The translations under genes and the position numbers were made by a program. Shown one piece after another: positions 49,408 to 59,476 of a stretch of DNA of 64,000 nt. The DNA is from Tunturibacter gelidoferens (lineage in GTDB: Bacteria > Acidobacteriota > Terriglobia > Terriglobales > Acidobacteriaceae). The notes beneath the pieces were generated by a model. The model was not told the origin of the DNA and ran no database searches. It saw only the letters and a list, made by a program, of their open reading frames with translations. Location: NCBI RefSeq assembly GCF_040358255.1, contig NZ_CP132938.1:5332001-5396000 (forward strand). Reading direction: 5' to 3'. Each line of letters starts with the position of its first letter. Positions within the stretch are counted from its first letter, which is position 1.

Positions 49408-52383
49408 ATGCCGATTCGAAGTGTCTTGCCCAAGACGATTGCACTCTGCTCTCTGAGCCTTGTTGCCCTGGCTGCGACGGCACAGCAGTTTCAACAACCT
49501 CTGGTGATTGCGACGGGGAGTTGGCCGGTAGGGATCGTAGCGGCAGATCTAAACGGAGACGGCAGGGTCGATCTGATCTATACCGACTACGGCGCGACCG
49601 CGACCGCGTCGACGACTCATATTTTGCTGAGTAACGAGGATGGAACCTTCGCCCCAGGACAGACACTTGCTACAGCGGGGGCTTCGATTGCCGTTGCCGA
49701 CTTCAATCACGACGGGCATGTTGATCTCGCATGGGTTTGGGGCGCGGTTGGACTCGGCAAAGCCTATCTTGCGCTGGGAAGAGGGGACGGAACCTTTGCA
49801 CCGGCGCAGGAGCTTGGCACCTTCGCGATTGTGGGAACGAAGGCACCGCAGTTCCTCTACGTGATGGGAGCGCAGCTGCACGATACGGGGCCCTTGGATC
49901 TGCTGGTGGAGGATGCTGCCAACCCTGCGTTGATTACGCTGACGATGGACGAGAGCGGCACGCTGGTGAGGATCGTCGGGACGCGACTCGCAAACGGCGT
50001 GGGGCCAATGGCAACAGCAGATCTGAACGGGGACGGCCACACCGATCTGGTGATTCAGTCTGTCGCCGGCGGCGCAGCAGATGTCTTTCTTGGCTTGACG
50101 GATGGACTGCTGACTGCTGCCGGGACCTATGCGGGATCAAGCGCGGCACAGAGCATGCTGCTGCATGATGTCGATGGCGACGGACATCCCGATCTAGTGC
50201 TGGAGGGAGTTGGGGGGCGGATTGAGATCTTTCATGGGAACGCGGATGGAAGTTTTTCGACCACCTCCGAGGGTGGAAGTGGAAGCGCAGACGCGACGAC
50301 CGGTTTGGGGGGACATCTTGTCGCGGTGAGTAATGTTGCGGGGCGGAACAATTTTTATACAGCGACTCCCGCTGGCATGAGTGTTCTGCTTGGACAGAGC
50401 GATTTGAGCCTTACACTGCAGGGAATCTATAACGCGGGACCGGGGCGGACGAGCTTTGCAGTTGCGGACTTCAACGGCGATGGCTTGATGGATGTAGCAG
50501 TTGACTCGCCTGAGGGAATCGCAATTCTGTTGGGGAGTGCGGATGGAAGACTCGGGAGTTCGCGCGCGTTTGCGGCAGGACAACCGGCGTTGAGCGGAGC
50601 TTTGGGGCAGTTCAGTGGATCGGGCAATCTGGATGCAATTGTGAATGTTTCTGCCTCGCAGGCGCTCCTGCTGCACGGGAATGGCGACGGAACGTTTTCC
50701 ACTACCGCAACACCGACCACCGCGCAGGTGGGTGCGGCTGCTAACGCTCAGATTACTGGACTGCCGAGAGAGCCGCAGATGGCAGGGCTAGTGCAAGCGG
50801 CGGCGGTAACGGTCGATCTCGATGGTGATGGCAACCAGGATGTGATCGTGGCCTATGACAACCAAAGCGCCGATCACGCTCACCCGACGGCATCTATAGC
50901 GAACGCGATTTATATCTGGTATGGGAACGCCGATGGAAGCTTCTCTTCGCCTGTCTTGATGGCGCCCTCGCGAAACTTTTTCCAATTGACAGTAGTCGAT
51001 GTAAATGGCGATGGTCGGCCGGATCTGGTGATGAGCGACGGTTATGTGGTGAATGTCCAGAACAATCTCGGCGGGCGAATGTTTGGGGAAGAAGCACACT
51101 TCCTGGCGGGAATGGGAATCAATTCAATCTCCGCTGGAGATGTGAATAACGATGGATTGACAGACCTGGTCGTTGCTAATGGCGGGACAGTGATTATGAA
51201 TCCAGCGATCGGCCGAACAACGCCGGAGAACGATGGCGTAATTACCGGTGGGATCACGGTGCTGCTCAGCGGGATCCAGACGAAGATTGTCTCTGGCAGA
51301 CTCACGGCTGCCCCGAATGCGACTGACTATGGCGAGACCTTCACGCTTGTGGCACAGGTCACCCCTCCAGCGAATGGCCCGTCGGTCACGGGAACCGTGA
51401 CGTTTGCTGTCGACGGCAAGGCGGTGGGGAGCGTGCCGGTGAGCGGCGGTGTAGCTTCGATCTCTGTCCCCGGAACGGTGCCGATCGGATGGCATGCGTT
51501 GACAGCCGAGTACAACGGGAGTTCTACCTACAACAGCGTGGTGTTGAACGGGAGCCATGCAGTAATGGGCATCCCGACTACGGTGGTCTTCACGATTTCG
51601 ACGCCGTCGACGATCTACTTCGGACAGACGGTGAGTGGGTCCGCGGTGGTGACTGCGAGTGATGGCAGCACACCGACCGGAACGATCTCTTTTTTCGACG
51701 GCACGACGAATATCTGCACGATCCCTGTAACCCAGGCGGCAAACTGCCCGGCGAGCGCAGGCTCAGGATTCGCTGTGGGGATACATACACTGACGGCGGT
51801 GTACTCAGGAGATGCAACGCATCAGGGATCGACCTCCGCACCGGTGACGGTGACAGTGCTGCCGCTCGCAGCGACGATGAGTGCGTTCAGTATTTCGGTG
51901 ACAGGTTCTACGACCACGGTAGTAGGCGGGATGGTGAACCTCCAAGTGGCTGTGGCTCCTCAGGCCGGTTATCTGCAGCCGGTTCAGTTATCGTGCAGTG
52001 ATCTGCCGTCGGAGGCGACGTGCAGGTTTGCGACGGGGACGATCCCAGGAGGGGGCGGGACAACGACACTGCAGTTGCGCATGATGGCCCCACGATCATG
52101 CCAGGTTGCGGATTCCGAGTCGCGGACGGCTGGTCTGCCGTTTGCGAGTACGACTCTCGCGGCGCTGGTTGTTCTGCTCTTACCGGGTAAGCGGAGACGT
52201 ACGATCAGGAGCCTGCTGATCGCGGTCCTTGCAATTTGCGGAACGGCTTCGCTGACAGGATGCGGGGCCTGCACCAACCTGGGGACTAAACCGGGGAGTT
52301 ATATGATTCGAGTCATTGGGACCGGATCGGGAACGTTTGCGAGCATCGTGTCGACTAAGGTAAAGGTAACGGTGCAGGACTAG
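49408..52383 (+). CDS. FG-GAP/VCBS and Ig-like repeat exported protein
   Basis: 991 residues. Signal peptide (TIALCSLSLVALAATAQ, about 10-26). About residues 40-620 hold repeated FG-GAP/VCBS-type calcium-binding motifs (e.g. DLNGDGRVDLI, DFNHDGHVDLA, DVDGDGHPDLV, DVNNDGLTDLV), which form a beta-propeller. Two Ig-like modules follow (about 635-725 and 730-820), then a last beta domain interrupted by a basic membrane hairpin (LAALVVLLLP-GKRRR-LLIAVLAI, about 910-955) and a cysteine-rich GCGAC. It may be surface-attached and adhesive. The layout is common in Terriglobia. ATG 49408. Confidence 0.88.
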   Translation: MPIRSVLPKTIALCSLSLVALAATAQQFQQPLVIATGSWPVGIVAADLNGDGRVDLIYTDYGATATASTTHILLSNEDGTFAPGQTLATAGASIAVADFNHDGHVDLAWVWGAVGLGKAYLALGRGDGTFAPAQELGTFAIVGTKAPQFLYVMGAQLHDTGPLDLLVEDAANPALITLTMDESGTLVRIVGTRLANGVGPMATADLNGDGHTDLVIQSVAGGAADVFLGLTDGLLTAAGTYAGSSAAQSMLLHDVDGDGHPDLVLEGVGGRIEIFHGNADGSFSTTSEGGSGSADATTGLGGHLVAVSNVAGRNNFYTATPAGMSVLLGQSDLSLTLQGIYNAGPGRTSFAVADFNGDGLMDVAVDSPEGIAILLGSADGRLGSSRAFAAGQPALSGALGQFSGSGNLDAIVNVSASQALLLHGNGDGTFSTTATPTTAQVGAAANAQITGLPREPQMAGLVQAAAVTVDLDGDGNQDVIVAYDNQSADHAHPTASIANAIYIWYGNADGSFSSPVLMAPSRNFFQLTVVDVNGDGRPDLVMSDGYVVNVQNNLGGRMFGEEAHFLAGMGINSISAGDVNNDGLTDLVVANGGTVIMNPAIGRTTPENDGVITGGITVLLSGIQTKIVSGRLTAAPNATDYGETFTLVAQVTPPANGPSVTGTVTFAVDGKAVGSVPVSGGVASISVPGTVPIGWHALTAEYNGSSTYNSVVLNGSHAVMGIPTTVVFTISTPSTIYFGQTVSGSAVVTASDGSTPTGTISFFDGTTNICTIPVTQAANCPASAGSGFAVGIHTLTAVYSGDATHQGSTSAPVTVTVLPLAATMSAFSISVTGSTTTVVGGMVNLQVAVAPQAGYLQPVQLSCSDLPSEATCRFATGTIPGGGGTTTLQLRMMAPRSCQVADSESRTAGLPFASTTLAALVVLLLPGKRRRTIRSLLIAVLAICGTASLTGCGACTNLGTKPGSYMIRVIGTGSGTFASIVSTKVKVTVQD

Positions 52384-52414
52384 CTGCTCAGATTGGAACG
52401 CCGGCGACTACGGC

Positions 52415-52448
52415 AAAAGAGGCAGCCTCGTGAGCTGCCTCTTCCTTT
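52415..52448. terminator. Bidirectional hairpin terminator
   Basis: AAGAGGCAGC (52417-52426), 7-nt loop, GCTGCCTCTT (52434-52443), perfect 10-bp stem, with T-rich sequence on the plus strand (CCTTTGTTG). It lies between convergent FG-GAP and gdhA. Confidence 0.85.
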
Positions 52449-52463
52449 GTTGTTGTGTGAGCT

Positions 52464-53729
<1,266 letters not shown>

Positions 53730-53944
53730 TTTTACTTTCCTTTGTTCTGTTGCTGGTATCAGCGATTCTCCGGCCATCGTTTTGCCTCACAAGAAGCAGG
53801 ATACAGCTTGTGCCAGACCGGTCTGTGGCCAAACTCGAGGAGTATAGGCTCGCCGAATGACGATGTGCAATCGAACGGATGGGGGAGGAGCCGTTACGAT
53901 TAAGGCTAGAGCACCTAGCGTAAAACGTGCATAAAGACGCATTT

Positions 53945-55567
53945 ATGATGGATGAAGCCATGCCTTCTTTCGACTCCAGTTCCCTCCCCTCTGCCCGTGA
54001 ATTTCTGAAGTTAAGCCGTAAACACTCGCTGGTGCCCGTTTATCGCACTGTGACGGCAGACCTCGAGACTCCGGTGTCGGCGTTTCTGCGCATCGCGTCC
54101 GAGGAGCCGGAGGCATTTCTGCTGGAGTCGGTCGAGGGTGGCGAGCACGTGGGACGTTATACCTTTATCGGGATACAGCCGTATAAGCGGATGGTGGCGC
54201 GGGGGACGCGGATTACGGTTCGCGAGGGCCGGCGGGAGAGCACGTTTGATGGGGACATCTTTGAGGAGCTGAAGAAGGCTCTGAGTGGGCATACTCCGGC
54301 GCGATTGCCAGGGCTGCCTCCGTTTACAGCGGGTGCAGTTGGGTTCTTTGCGTATGACGTGGTGCGGCAGATCGAGAAGCTGCCAACACTTGCGAAGGAT
54401 GAGTTGGGAGTCCCGGATGCTTGCCTGATGTTCTTTGATCAGGTGCTGGCGTTCGACCATGTGAAGAAGGAGATTCACCTGATGGTGACGGCGGACCTGA
54501 CACGGGAGGCTCGCGAGGGGGCGTATGAGCGGGCGGTGCGGCGGCTGAACAAGATGGAGAGGCGGCTGGCCGAGGCGCTGCCGGTGCGGCGGAAGAAGAA
54601 GCCTGAGGGAAAGTTGAAGATTACTTCTCGGACTCCGAAGGCTGCGTTTCTGAAGGCGGTGGAGAAGACGAAGGAGTACATCGCTTCGGGGGATGTGTTT
54701 CAGTGTGTGCTGTCGCAGCGGTTCGATTGTGTGCCGGGGGTGGATGCGTTTGAGGTGTATCGTGCGCTGCGGATTGTGAACCCTTCGCCGTATATGTACT
54801 TTTTGCGGTTTGGGTTGGAGGAAAAAACAAAAAGCAAAACGCAGATCCTCCGCTCCGCGAAGGATGACAACAAAAAAGGCGAGTTCGCCGACAAGAGAAA
54901 CAACTTCGCGAAGGATAGCAGCAAGAAAAACAAGACTGTGGCGCATATTGTGGGGTCTTCGCCGGAGCTGCTGGTGCGGGTGCATGGGCGTGAGGTGGAG
55001 TATCGCCCGATTGCGGGGACGAGACCGCGGGGTGCGGATGAGGTGAAGGATCGGGCGATGGAGGCGGATCTGCGCGCGGATGAGAAGGAGGTGGCCGAGC
55101 ACATCATGCTGGTCGACCTGGGGCGGAACGATGTGGGGCGGGTGAGTGAGTTTGGGTCGGTGAAGGTGAAGGATCTGATGTTCGTGGAGAGGTATAGCCA
55201 CGTGATGCATATGGTGAGTTCGCTGGAGGGCAAGTTGAAAGCGGGGTTGGGGGCGCTGGATGCGTTTCGTGCCTGCTTCCCTGCAGGGACGCTGAGTGGT
55301 GCGCCGAAGATTCGCGCGATGGAGATTCTTGAGGAGCTGGAGCCGGCTCGGCGAGGGGTGTATGGCGGGAGTGTGCTTTATGCGGACTTCAGTGGGAATC
55401 TGGATTCTTGTATTGCGATTCGGACGCTTTACATGAATGGGGAGCAGGGACACTTTCAGGCGGGAGCGGGGATTGTGGCGGATTCGGTGCCGGAGAAGGA
55501 GTTTGAGGAGTGTGGGAATAAAGCGCGAGCGGTGGTTAGGGCGATTGAGCGGGCGCGGAGTGTTTAG
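53945..55567 (+). CDS. trpE: Anthranilate synthase component I, with low-GC insertion
   Basis: Makes anthranilate from chorismate, first step of tryptophan synthesis, using ammonia from TrpG. About 540 residues from ATG 53945; GTG 53927, ATG 53948 and ATG 53960 are alternatives. The tryptophan feedback motif LLES is near residue 57, and catalytic motifs GTRPRGADE, DLGRNDVGRV and FPAGTLSGAPKIRAMEI are intact. Between MYFLRFGLEE and AHIVGSSPELLVR there are about 40 extra residues rich in Lys/Asn/Asp/Ser (54820-54942), coded by an AT-rich stretch and in frame, where most TrpE proteins have a 2-4 residue turn. The gene may be functional because core motifs are preserved. Confidence 0.93.
   Translation: MMDEAMPSFDSSSLPSAREFLKLSRKHSLVPVYRTVTADLETPVSAFLRIASEEPEAFLLESVEGGEHVGRYTFIGIQPYKRMVARGTRITVREGRRESTFDGDIFEELKKALSGHTPARLPGLPPFTAGAVGFFAYDVVRQIEKLPTLAKDELGVPDACLMFFDQVLAFDHVKKEIHLMVTADLTREAREGAYERAVRRLNKMERRLAEALPVRRKKKPEGKLKITSRTPKAAFLKAVEKTKEYIASGDVFQCVLSQRFDCVPGVDAFEVYRALRIVNPSPYMYFLRFGLEEKTKSKTQILRSAKDDNKKGEFADKRNNFAKDSSKKNKTVAHIVGSSPELLVRVHGREVEYRPIAGTRPRGADEVKDRAMEADLRADEKEVAEHIMLVDLGRNDVGRVSEFGSVKVKDLMFVERYSHVMHMVSSLEGKLKAGLGALDAFRACFPAGTLSGAPKIRAMEILEELEPARRGVYGGSVLYADFSGNLDSCIAIRTLYMNGEQGHFQAGAGIVADSVPEKEFEECGNKARAVVRAIERARSV
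54820..54942 (+). repeat. Repeat-like insertion inside trpE
   Basis: AT-rich (A-rich) 120-bp in-frame segment in a high-GC gene. It holds near-palindromic parts TCCTCCGCTCCGCGAAGGA (about 54846-54864, one mismatch) and CTTCGCGAAG (54904-54913), both sharing GCGAAGGAT with short A-rich spacers. This looks like nested copies of a small palindromic repeat. Exact borders are uncertain. Confidence 0.6.
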
Positions 55568-55639
55568 TGGACTCGCTATGTGCACTCGACGTTGCCGATA
55601 ACCCCGTGTTGAAGAATGTAGTTGGGATAAAGTCTTGTT

Positions 55640-56092
55640 ATGAAATGGTTCTTAGTGCTTTTCACTGCTCCGTTGGCCGTTGTAATACACTATGCTGCCG
55701 CCCAGGTGAGCATTCGACTGGCTGTCGTTGACGGACATACTGGAAAGCCAGTAGTCGGCGCACGCGTAAGCCTAGAGATCGTGCGGCAATTTCGAGGGAC
55801 TACGGTTTATGCCGTTGCCGATGGTGACAAGTACTTTGTTCAAGTGCAACAGAGTGACACCCTTGTACTTGAGAGCGTGACTAAGAGTGACAGGTCCTGG
55901 AACGAGTACAGGCTTTGCGCTAGCGAGCCGGACGCAAAACCGACCTACTCAGTTGCCACAATTCTGAGCAAGGGATTGCAGGCCCCTAACAATTGCGGCA
56001 ACCAAATTGCCCCGCTGCCAGTGCCGGGAGAAGTCGTATTCTTCGTAAGGCGCTTGTCATTCTGGCAACGATACCGTCCGTTCAGTGATTAG
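55640..56092 (+). CDS. Small exported protein of unknown function
   Basis: 150 residues. It starts with a signal peptide (FLVLFTAPLAVVIHYAAA, about 4-21). The next 30 residues (LAVVDGHTGKPVVGARVSLE) look like the beginning of a carboxypeptidase-regulatory-like/beta-sandwich domain. It has two later Cys residues (RLCASEPD and NNCGN) that could form a disulfide. Codon use is noticeably less GC-rich than trpE and trpG on both sides, which suggests later arrival. It splits trpE from trpG. Function unknown. Confidence 0.65.
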   Translation: MKWFLVLFTAPLAVVIHYAAAQVSIRLAVVDGHTGKPVVGARVSLEIVRQFRGTTVYAVADGDKYFVQVQQSDTLVLESVTKSDRSWNEYRLCASEPDAKPTYSVATILSKGLQAPNNCGNQIAPLPVPGEVVFFVRRLSFWQRYRPFSD

Positions 56093-56210
56093 CAAAAAGC
56101 GCATAAGAATACGCTTCGCTGGTTTCTCCTCAAAAGTCTGGTTATCGGCAAGTTCTCAATAAGCGTTCGACAATAGCGCGCTATGTGGGGCGTAGAATTT
56201 AAGGATTGTT

Positions 56211-56798
56211 ATGGTCTTTGTTCTGGATAACTACGATTCGTTTACTTACAACCTGGTGCAGTATATGGGTGAACTTGGGGCCGAGATGGTGATTCGGCGC
56301 AACGATGAGCTGACGCCAGAGGAGGTTGAGGCGCTGCGGGCGGAGAGGATTTTGATCTCGCCGGGGCCGTGTACGCCGCAGGATGCGGGGATCAGCATGG
56401 AGCTGATCAAGCACTTCGCCGCGCTGGGGGCGGCGGGTGGGCCGAGGGTGCCGATTCTTGGGGTGTGCCTGGGGCATCAGGCGATTGGGGCGGCGTTTGG
56501 GGGCAATGTGATTCGCGCGCCGAAGCTGATGCACGGCAAGACGAGCGAGGTGGAGCATGATGGGAAGACCATCTTTGCGGGTATACCATCGGCGATGACG
56601 TGTACGCGGTACCACTCGCTGATTGTGTCGGATGAGGGGCTGCCGGAGGAGCTGGAGGTGTCGGCGAGGACGGCGGATGGAGAGACGATTATGGCCCTGC
56701 GGCATCGTGAGCTGCCGATTGAAGGGGTGCAGTTTCATCCGGAGAGCGTGCTGACAGTGCATGGGAAGCAGATCATTCAAAATTTTCTGAAGATGTAG
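56211..56798 (+). CDS. trpG: Anthranilate/aminodeoxychorismate synthase glutaminase component
   Basis: Class I glutamine amidotransferase subunit that supplies ammonia to TrpE (and often also PabB). 195 residues with DNYDSFTYNLVQY at the start, the oxyanion segment SPGPCTPQDAG, the nucleophile Cys86 in GVCLGHQA and the His176/Glu178 pair in FHPES. All catalytic residues are present. ATG 56211, no strong ribosome site. It is separated from trpE by the small exported gene and followed 12 bp later by the FecR-like gene. Confidence 0.95.
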   Translation: MVFVLDNYDSFTYNLVQYMGELGAEMVIRRNDELTPEEVEALRAERILISPGPCTPQDAGISMELIKHFAALGAAGGPRVPILGVCLGHQAIGAAFGGNVIRAPKLMHGKTSEVEHDGKTIFAGIPSAMTCTRYHSLIVSDEGLPEELEVSARTADGETIMALRHRELPIEGVQFHPESVLTVHGKQIIQNFLKM

Positions 56799-56810
56799 GG
56801 TGGGGTTGTG

Positions 56811-57761
56811 ATGGTGCGTCGGCTGATGGTTGTGTTCGCGATCGGATGTGGAGTGGCGCGGGCGCAGCAGCCGATTGGGGTGGTGGGGATTCAGAATGCG
56901 AACGTTGCGGGGGCTCTCGAGGTGAGCAACGGGCAGGCGATCCTGGTGGGGAACACGACCGTCACGGCGAGAGATCATACGGCGGAGATTGAGTTGAAGC
57001 GCGGCGGCACGGTGCGGGTGTGCGCGACCAGCGGGCTGCATGTGACGTCGGGTCAGGGAGTGGGTGGTCAGGGAGCTAGCCAGCAGCCGTTGATGCTGGC
57101 ACTGGATCGCGGGGCGATTGAGGTCCAGATGGCCGCGACGACTCACGATATGGTGATGACGCCTGACCTGCGTTTTACGATGCGTGGAGATGGACCGCTC
57201 GATCTGCAGCTTCGAGTGACCAGGAACGGCGATACCTGTGTCGAGAATCGCGGAGCACAGGCTCCGGTTTTGAATATCGCAGACCAGTTTGGTGAGTCGA
57301 CCTACGAGCTCAAAGCGGGACAGCATGTGCTGTTCGAGCATGGCAGCCTGAAAGAGGTTGTCGACCACGAGAGTTCTTCGTGCGGGTGTCCTCCGGAGCC
57401 TGCTCCCGAGCCTACGATGACGGTAGCCGACGCACTCTTGAACCCAGGTGACGCCTCAAAGACTGCGGCGGAACAGCATCCCTTCCCTGCTGCCGTGAGT
57501 GCGGGATTGGCTCCGGTTGCGGTGCCGCAGGCTCCAGCGGGAGATCTGCATGAGCAGGTTGCGGCGACCCTCAGCTCCGGCGAGGGAGCGGATAGCCTGA
57601 CACCGGCTGCTGCGCCAGAGCCGAAGGGAAAGACCGGAGAAGCGACCACGAGCGCGGCTGCGCAGACTACAACCCCGCCCAATTCGCAACCGCCAACGCC
57701 AACTCGTCACGGTTTCGCGCACGCTTTGGGCCGGTTCTTCCGAAAGATCTTTGGCGACTGA
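56811..57761 (+). CDS. FecR-like exported protein with Pro/Ala-rich tail
   Basis: 316 residues from ATG 56811; GTG 56808 adjoins it. A short signal peptide (LMVVFAIGCGVARA) is followed by beta-rich sequence (about 20-190) with the features of a FecR-type domain: VSNGQAILVGNTTVTARD and the EIELKRGGTVRVC repeat. A Cys-Gly-Cys (SSCGCPPEP, about 186-194) leads to a low-complexity Pro/Ala/Thr tail and a short basic C-terminus (RHGFAHALGRFFRKIFGD). No membrane helix beyond the signal. No ECF sigma/FecR pair is adjacent, so a signalling role is unlikely. Function unknown. Confidence 0.7.
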   Translation: MVRRLMVVFAIGCGVARAQQPIGVVGIQNANVAGALEVSNGQAILVGNTTVTARDHTAEIELKRGGTVRVCATSGLHVTSGQGVGGQGASQQPLMLALDRGAIEVQMAATTHDMVMTPDLRFTMRGDGPLDLQLRVTRNGDTCVENRGAQAPVLNIADQFGESTYELKAGQHVLFEHGSLKEVVDHESSSCGCPPEPAPEPTMTVADALLNPGDASKTAAEQHPFPAAVSAGLAPVAVPQAPAGDLHEQVAATLSSGEGADSLTPAAAPEPKGKTGEATTSAAAQTTTPPNSQPPTPTRHGFAHALGRFFRKIFGD

Positions 57762-57878
57762 TCAGCCGTGATGTCAAGGCGGCGGCGGGAGCATGAAACG
57801 TGCTCACTGAGCTACAATTATAGGGTTGTAGGCTCGCCGGCAGAGATGCCGAGGCTCACACCAAAAATTCTCAGTACA

Positions 57879-57890
57879 GCTGAATTCAGC
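57879..57890. promoter_or_regulatory. 12-bp perfect palindrome in the efp leader
   Basis: GCTGAATTCAGC, 21 bp before the efp start codon. It could be an operator or a short RNA hairpin near the ribosome site. Confidence 0.35.
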
Positions 57891-57911
57891 ACAGATCAGG
57901 GGTTTTCTCTT

Positions 57912-58469
57912 ATGTCGATTCCCGCAACGCAGATGCGCCCGGGCATGATTATCAAGTACAAGGACGATCTTCACTTGGTGTTCTCGGTAGAACACCGTAC
58001 TCCCGGCAACCTCCGCGCCTTCATCCAGGCAAAGCTTCGCAATGTGCGCACGGGCGCGATGTTCACCGAGCGCTTTCGCTCGCCTGATCCGATTGAACGC
58101 GTCATCGTCGACGAGGTAAAAATGGAGTTTCTTTACAACGACGGCGATGAGTACTACTTCATGGATGACAAGTTTGAGCAGACCATGCTGAAGCGCGACA
58201 CCCTGGGGGATGCGGTAGATTATCTGCTGCCGAATCTCTCGATCAACGTCAGCTTCCACGATGGGAAGGCAGTCGGCATCGAGCTTCCGGGAGTAGTCGA
58301 GATGACCGTGATGGAGACTGAGCCGGGGATTAAGTCGGCGACAGCGTCGTCGGTCTCCAAGCCAGCAAAGCTCGAAACAGGGCTCGTCGTGCAGGTGCCC
58401 GCTTTCATTAACGAAGGCGAAAAGATTCGCGTGGATACTGCAGAAGGCGCCTACATGAGCAGGGCGTAA
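57912..58469 (+). CDS. efp: Translation elongation factor P
   Basis: Binds stalled ribosomes between P and E sites and helps peptide bonds form at polyproline stretches. 185 residues from ATG 57912; the open frame extends upstream to 57768 but the homologous start is here. Three beta domains are visible: KOW-like domain I (1-65), the OB-type domain II (about 66-125) and domain III with the signature INEGEKIRVDTAEGAYMSRA. In the conserved tip loop HRTPGNLRAF the residue after PG is Asn33, where E. coli has the modified Lys34. So this protein neither has the Lys nor, it seems, the Arg used by other modification systems. Confidence 0.94.
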   Translation: MSIPATQMRPGMIIKYKDDLHLVFSVEHRTPGNLRAFIQAKLRNVRTGAMFTERFRSPDPIERVIVDEVKMEFLYNDGDEYYFMDDKFEQTMLKRDTLGDAVDYLLPNLSINVSFHDGKAVGIELPGVVEMTVMETEPGIKSATASSVSKPAKLETGLVVQVPAFINEGEKIRVDTAEGAYMSRA

Positions 58470-58489
58470 CAAAGTTCATTCTTAGAGAT

Positions 58490-58520
58490 GGCGGAGTCAT
58501 TGGCTCCGCCTTTTCTTTCG
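58490..58520 (+). terminator. Rho-independent terminator of efp
   Basis: GGCGGAG (58490-58496), short loop, CTCCGCC (58504-58510), followed by TTTTCTTT. Confidence 0.85.
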
Positions 58521-58569
58521 TCTGCTGTGCCTTGCATGGGGGTGGCTGCTCTGCGAAACTGGAGGCTCC

Positions 58570-58851
58570 ATGGTGTGCCATTACCTCGTCAAAGGTCGCG
58601 TGCAGGGAGTCGGGTTTCGCTGGTTCGTGCACCAGGAGGCGGCTGAGATTGGCCTGCGGGGATGGGTCCGGAATACCGACCAGGGTCACGTCGAGATCGT
58701 TGCGGCGGGGAAACCAGAAGAGCTTGCCGAGTTGAAGAACGCGCTGCGGAAGGGTTCGCGCGGCAGCCGCGTCGACGCCGTAGAGGAACAGGAACTGGTC
58801 GAGAGCGAAGGCGCGCAGCTCGGACCATTTGAGATTGAAGGAGCCTGGTAA
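58570..58851 (+). CDS. acyP: Acylphosphatase
   Basis: Hydrolyses acyl-phosphates such as acetyl phosphate or 1,3-bisphosphoglycerate. The 93-residue protein is of family size. The phosphate loop GRVQGVGFR (9-17) with catalytic Arg17 and Asn35 in GWVRN are intact. The gene starts 52 bp after the efp terminator and runs into apt with 6 bp spacing, so acyP and apt form an operon. Confidence 0.93.
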   Translation: MVCHYLVKGRVQGVGFRWFVHQEAAEIGLRGWVRNTDQGHVEIVAAGKPEELAELKNALRKGSRGSRVDAVEEQELVESEGAQLGPFEIEGAW

Positions 58852-58857
58852 GAACTG

Positions 58858-59397
58858 ATGACACTACCGATTAATTGTGAACCACTGAAGACTCTGATCC
58901 GCACCGTGCCGGATTTTCCGAAGCCTGGGATTCTGTTCTATGACATTACGACGGTCTTGAAGGATAAGGCGGGATTCGCCACGCTGATCGACGCCTTCGC
59001 GCAGTACTACATTGGAAAAGAGATCGACCTGGTGCTGGGCATCGAGGCTCGCGGCTTCATCTTCGGACCGGCGCTGGCGTATCGCCTGAACGCGGGATTT
59101 GTGCCGGTACGCAAGCCAAAGAAACTGCCCGCCCCAACAGCTCGTGTGAACTACGATCTTGAGTACGGGACCGACTCTCTGGAGATTCATCTCGATGCCA
59201 TCCAACCGGGTGAGCGCGTCGTGATTGTCGACGACCTGCTCGCGACCGGCGGCACGATGCAGGCGACGGTGCAACTGGTGCGGCAGCTCGGCGGAGAGAT
59301 CGCGGGACTTGGGTTTGCGATTGAACTCGATTTTCTGAAGGGCCGCGAGAAGTTTCAAGAGTACGACGTATTGAGCCTGCTCCACTACGACGAATAA
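58858..59397 (+). CDS. apt: Adenine phosphoribosyltransferase
   Basis: Salvages adenine to AMP with PRPP. The 179-residue type I PRTase has the PRPP motif VVIVDDLLATGGT (about 121-133), IEARGFIFGPALAY (flexible hood/base region) and the typical early RTVPDFPKPGILFYDIT. ATG 58858, 6 bp after acyP, with AAGAAC-like weak purine tract. Length and motifs are canonical. Confidence 0.95.
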   Translation: MTLPINCEPLKTLIRTVPDFPKPGILFYDITTVLKDKAGFATLIDAFAQYYIGKEIDLVLGIEARGFIFGPALAYRLNAGFVPVRKPKKLPAPTARVNYDLEYGTDSLEIHLDAIQPGERVVIVDDLLATGGTMQATVQLVRQLGGEIAGLGFAIELDFLKGREKFQEYDVLSLLHYDE

Positions 59398-59476
59398 CTG
59401 AAATCGAGCGGAGCTCGCGCCAGAACAAACATCTCTTAATAGCTGCTAGTCATACTGCAAAGACAAAGGGGAAAAG

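Noticed and set aside
49041..49433. 130-codon minus-strand frame upstream of the FG-GAP gene
   Set aside because: No protein-like features and overlaps the FG-GAP start.
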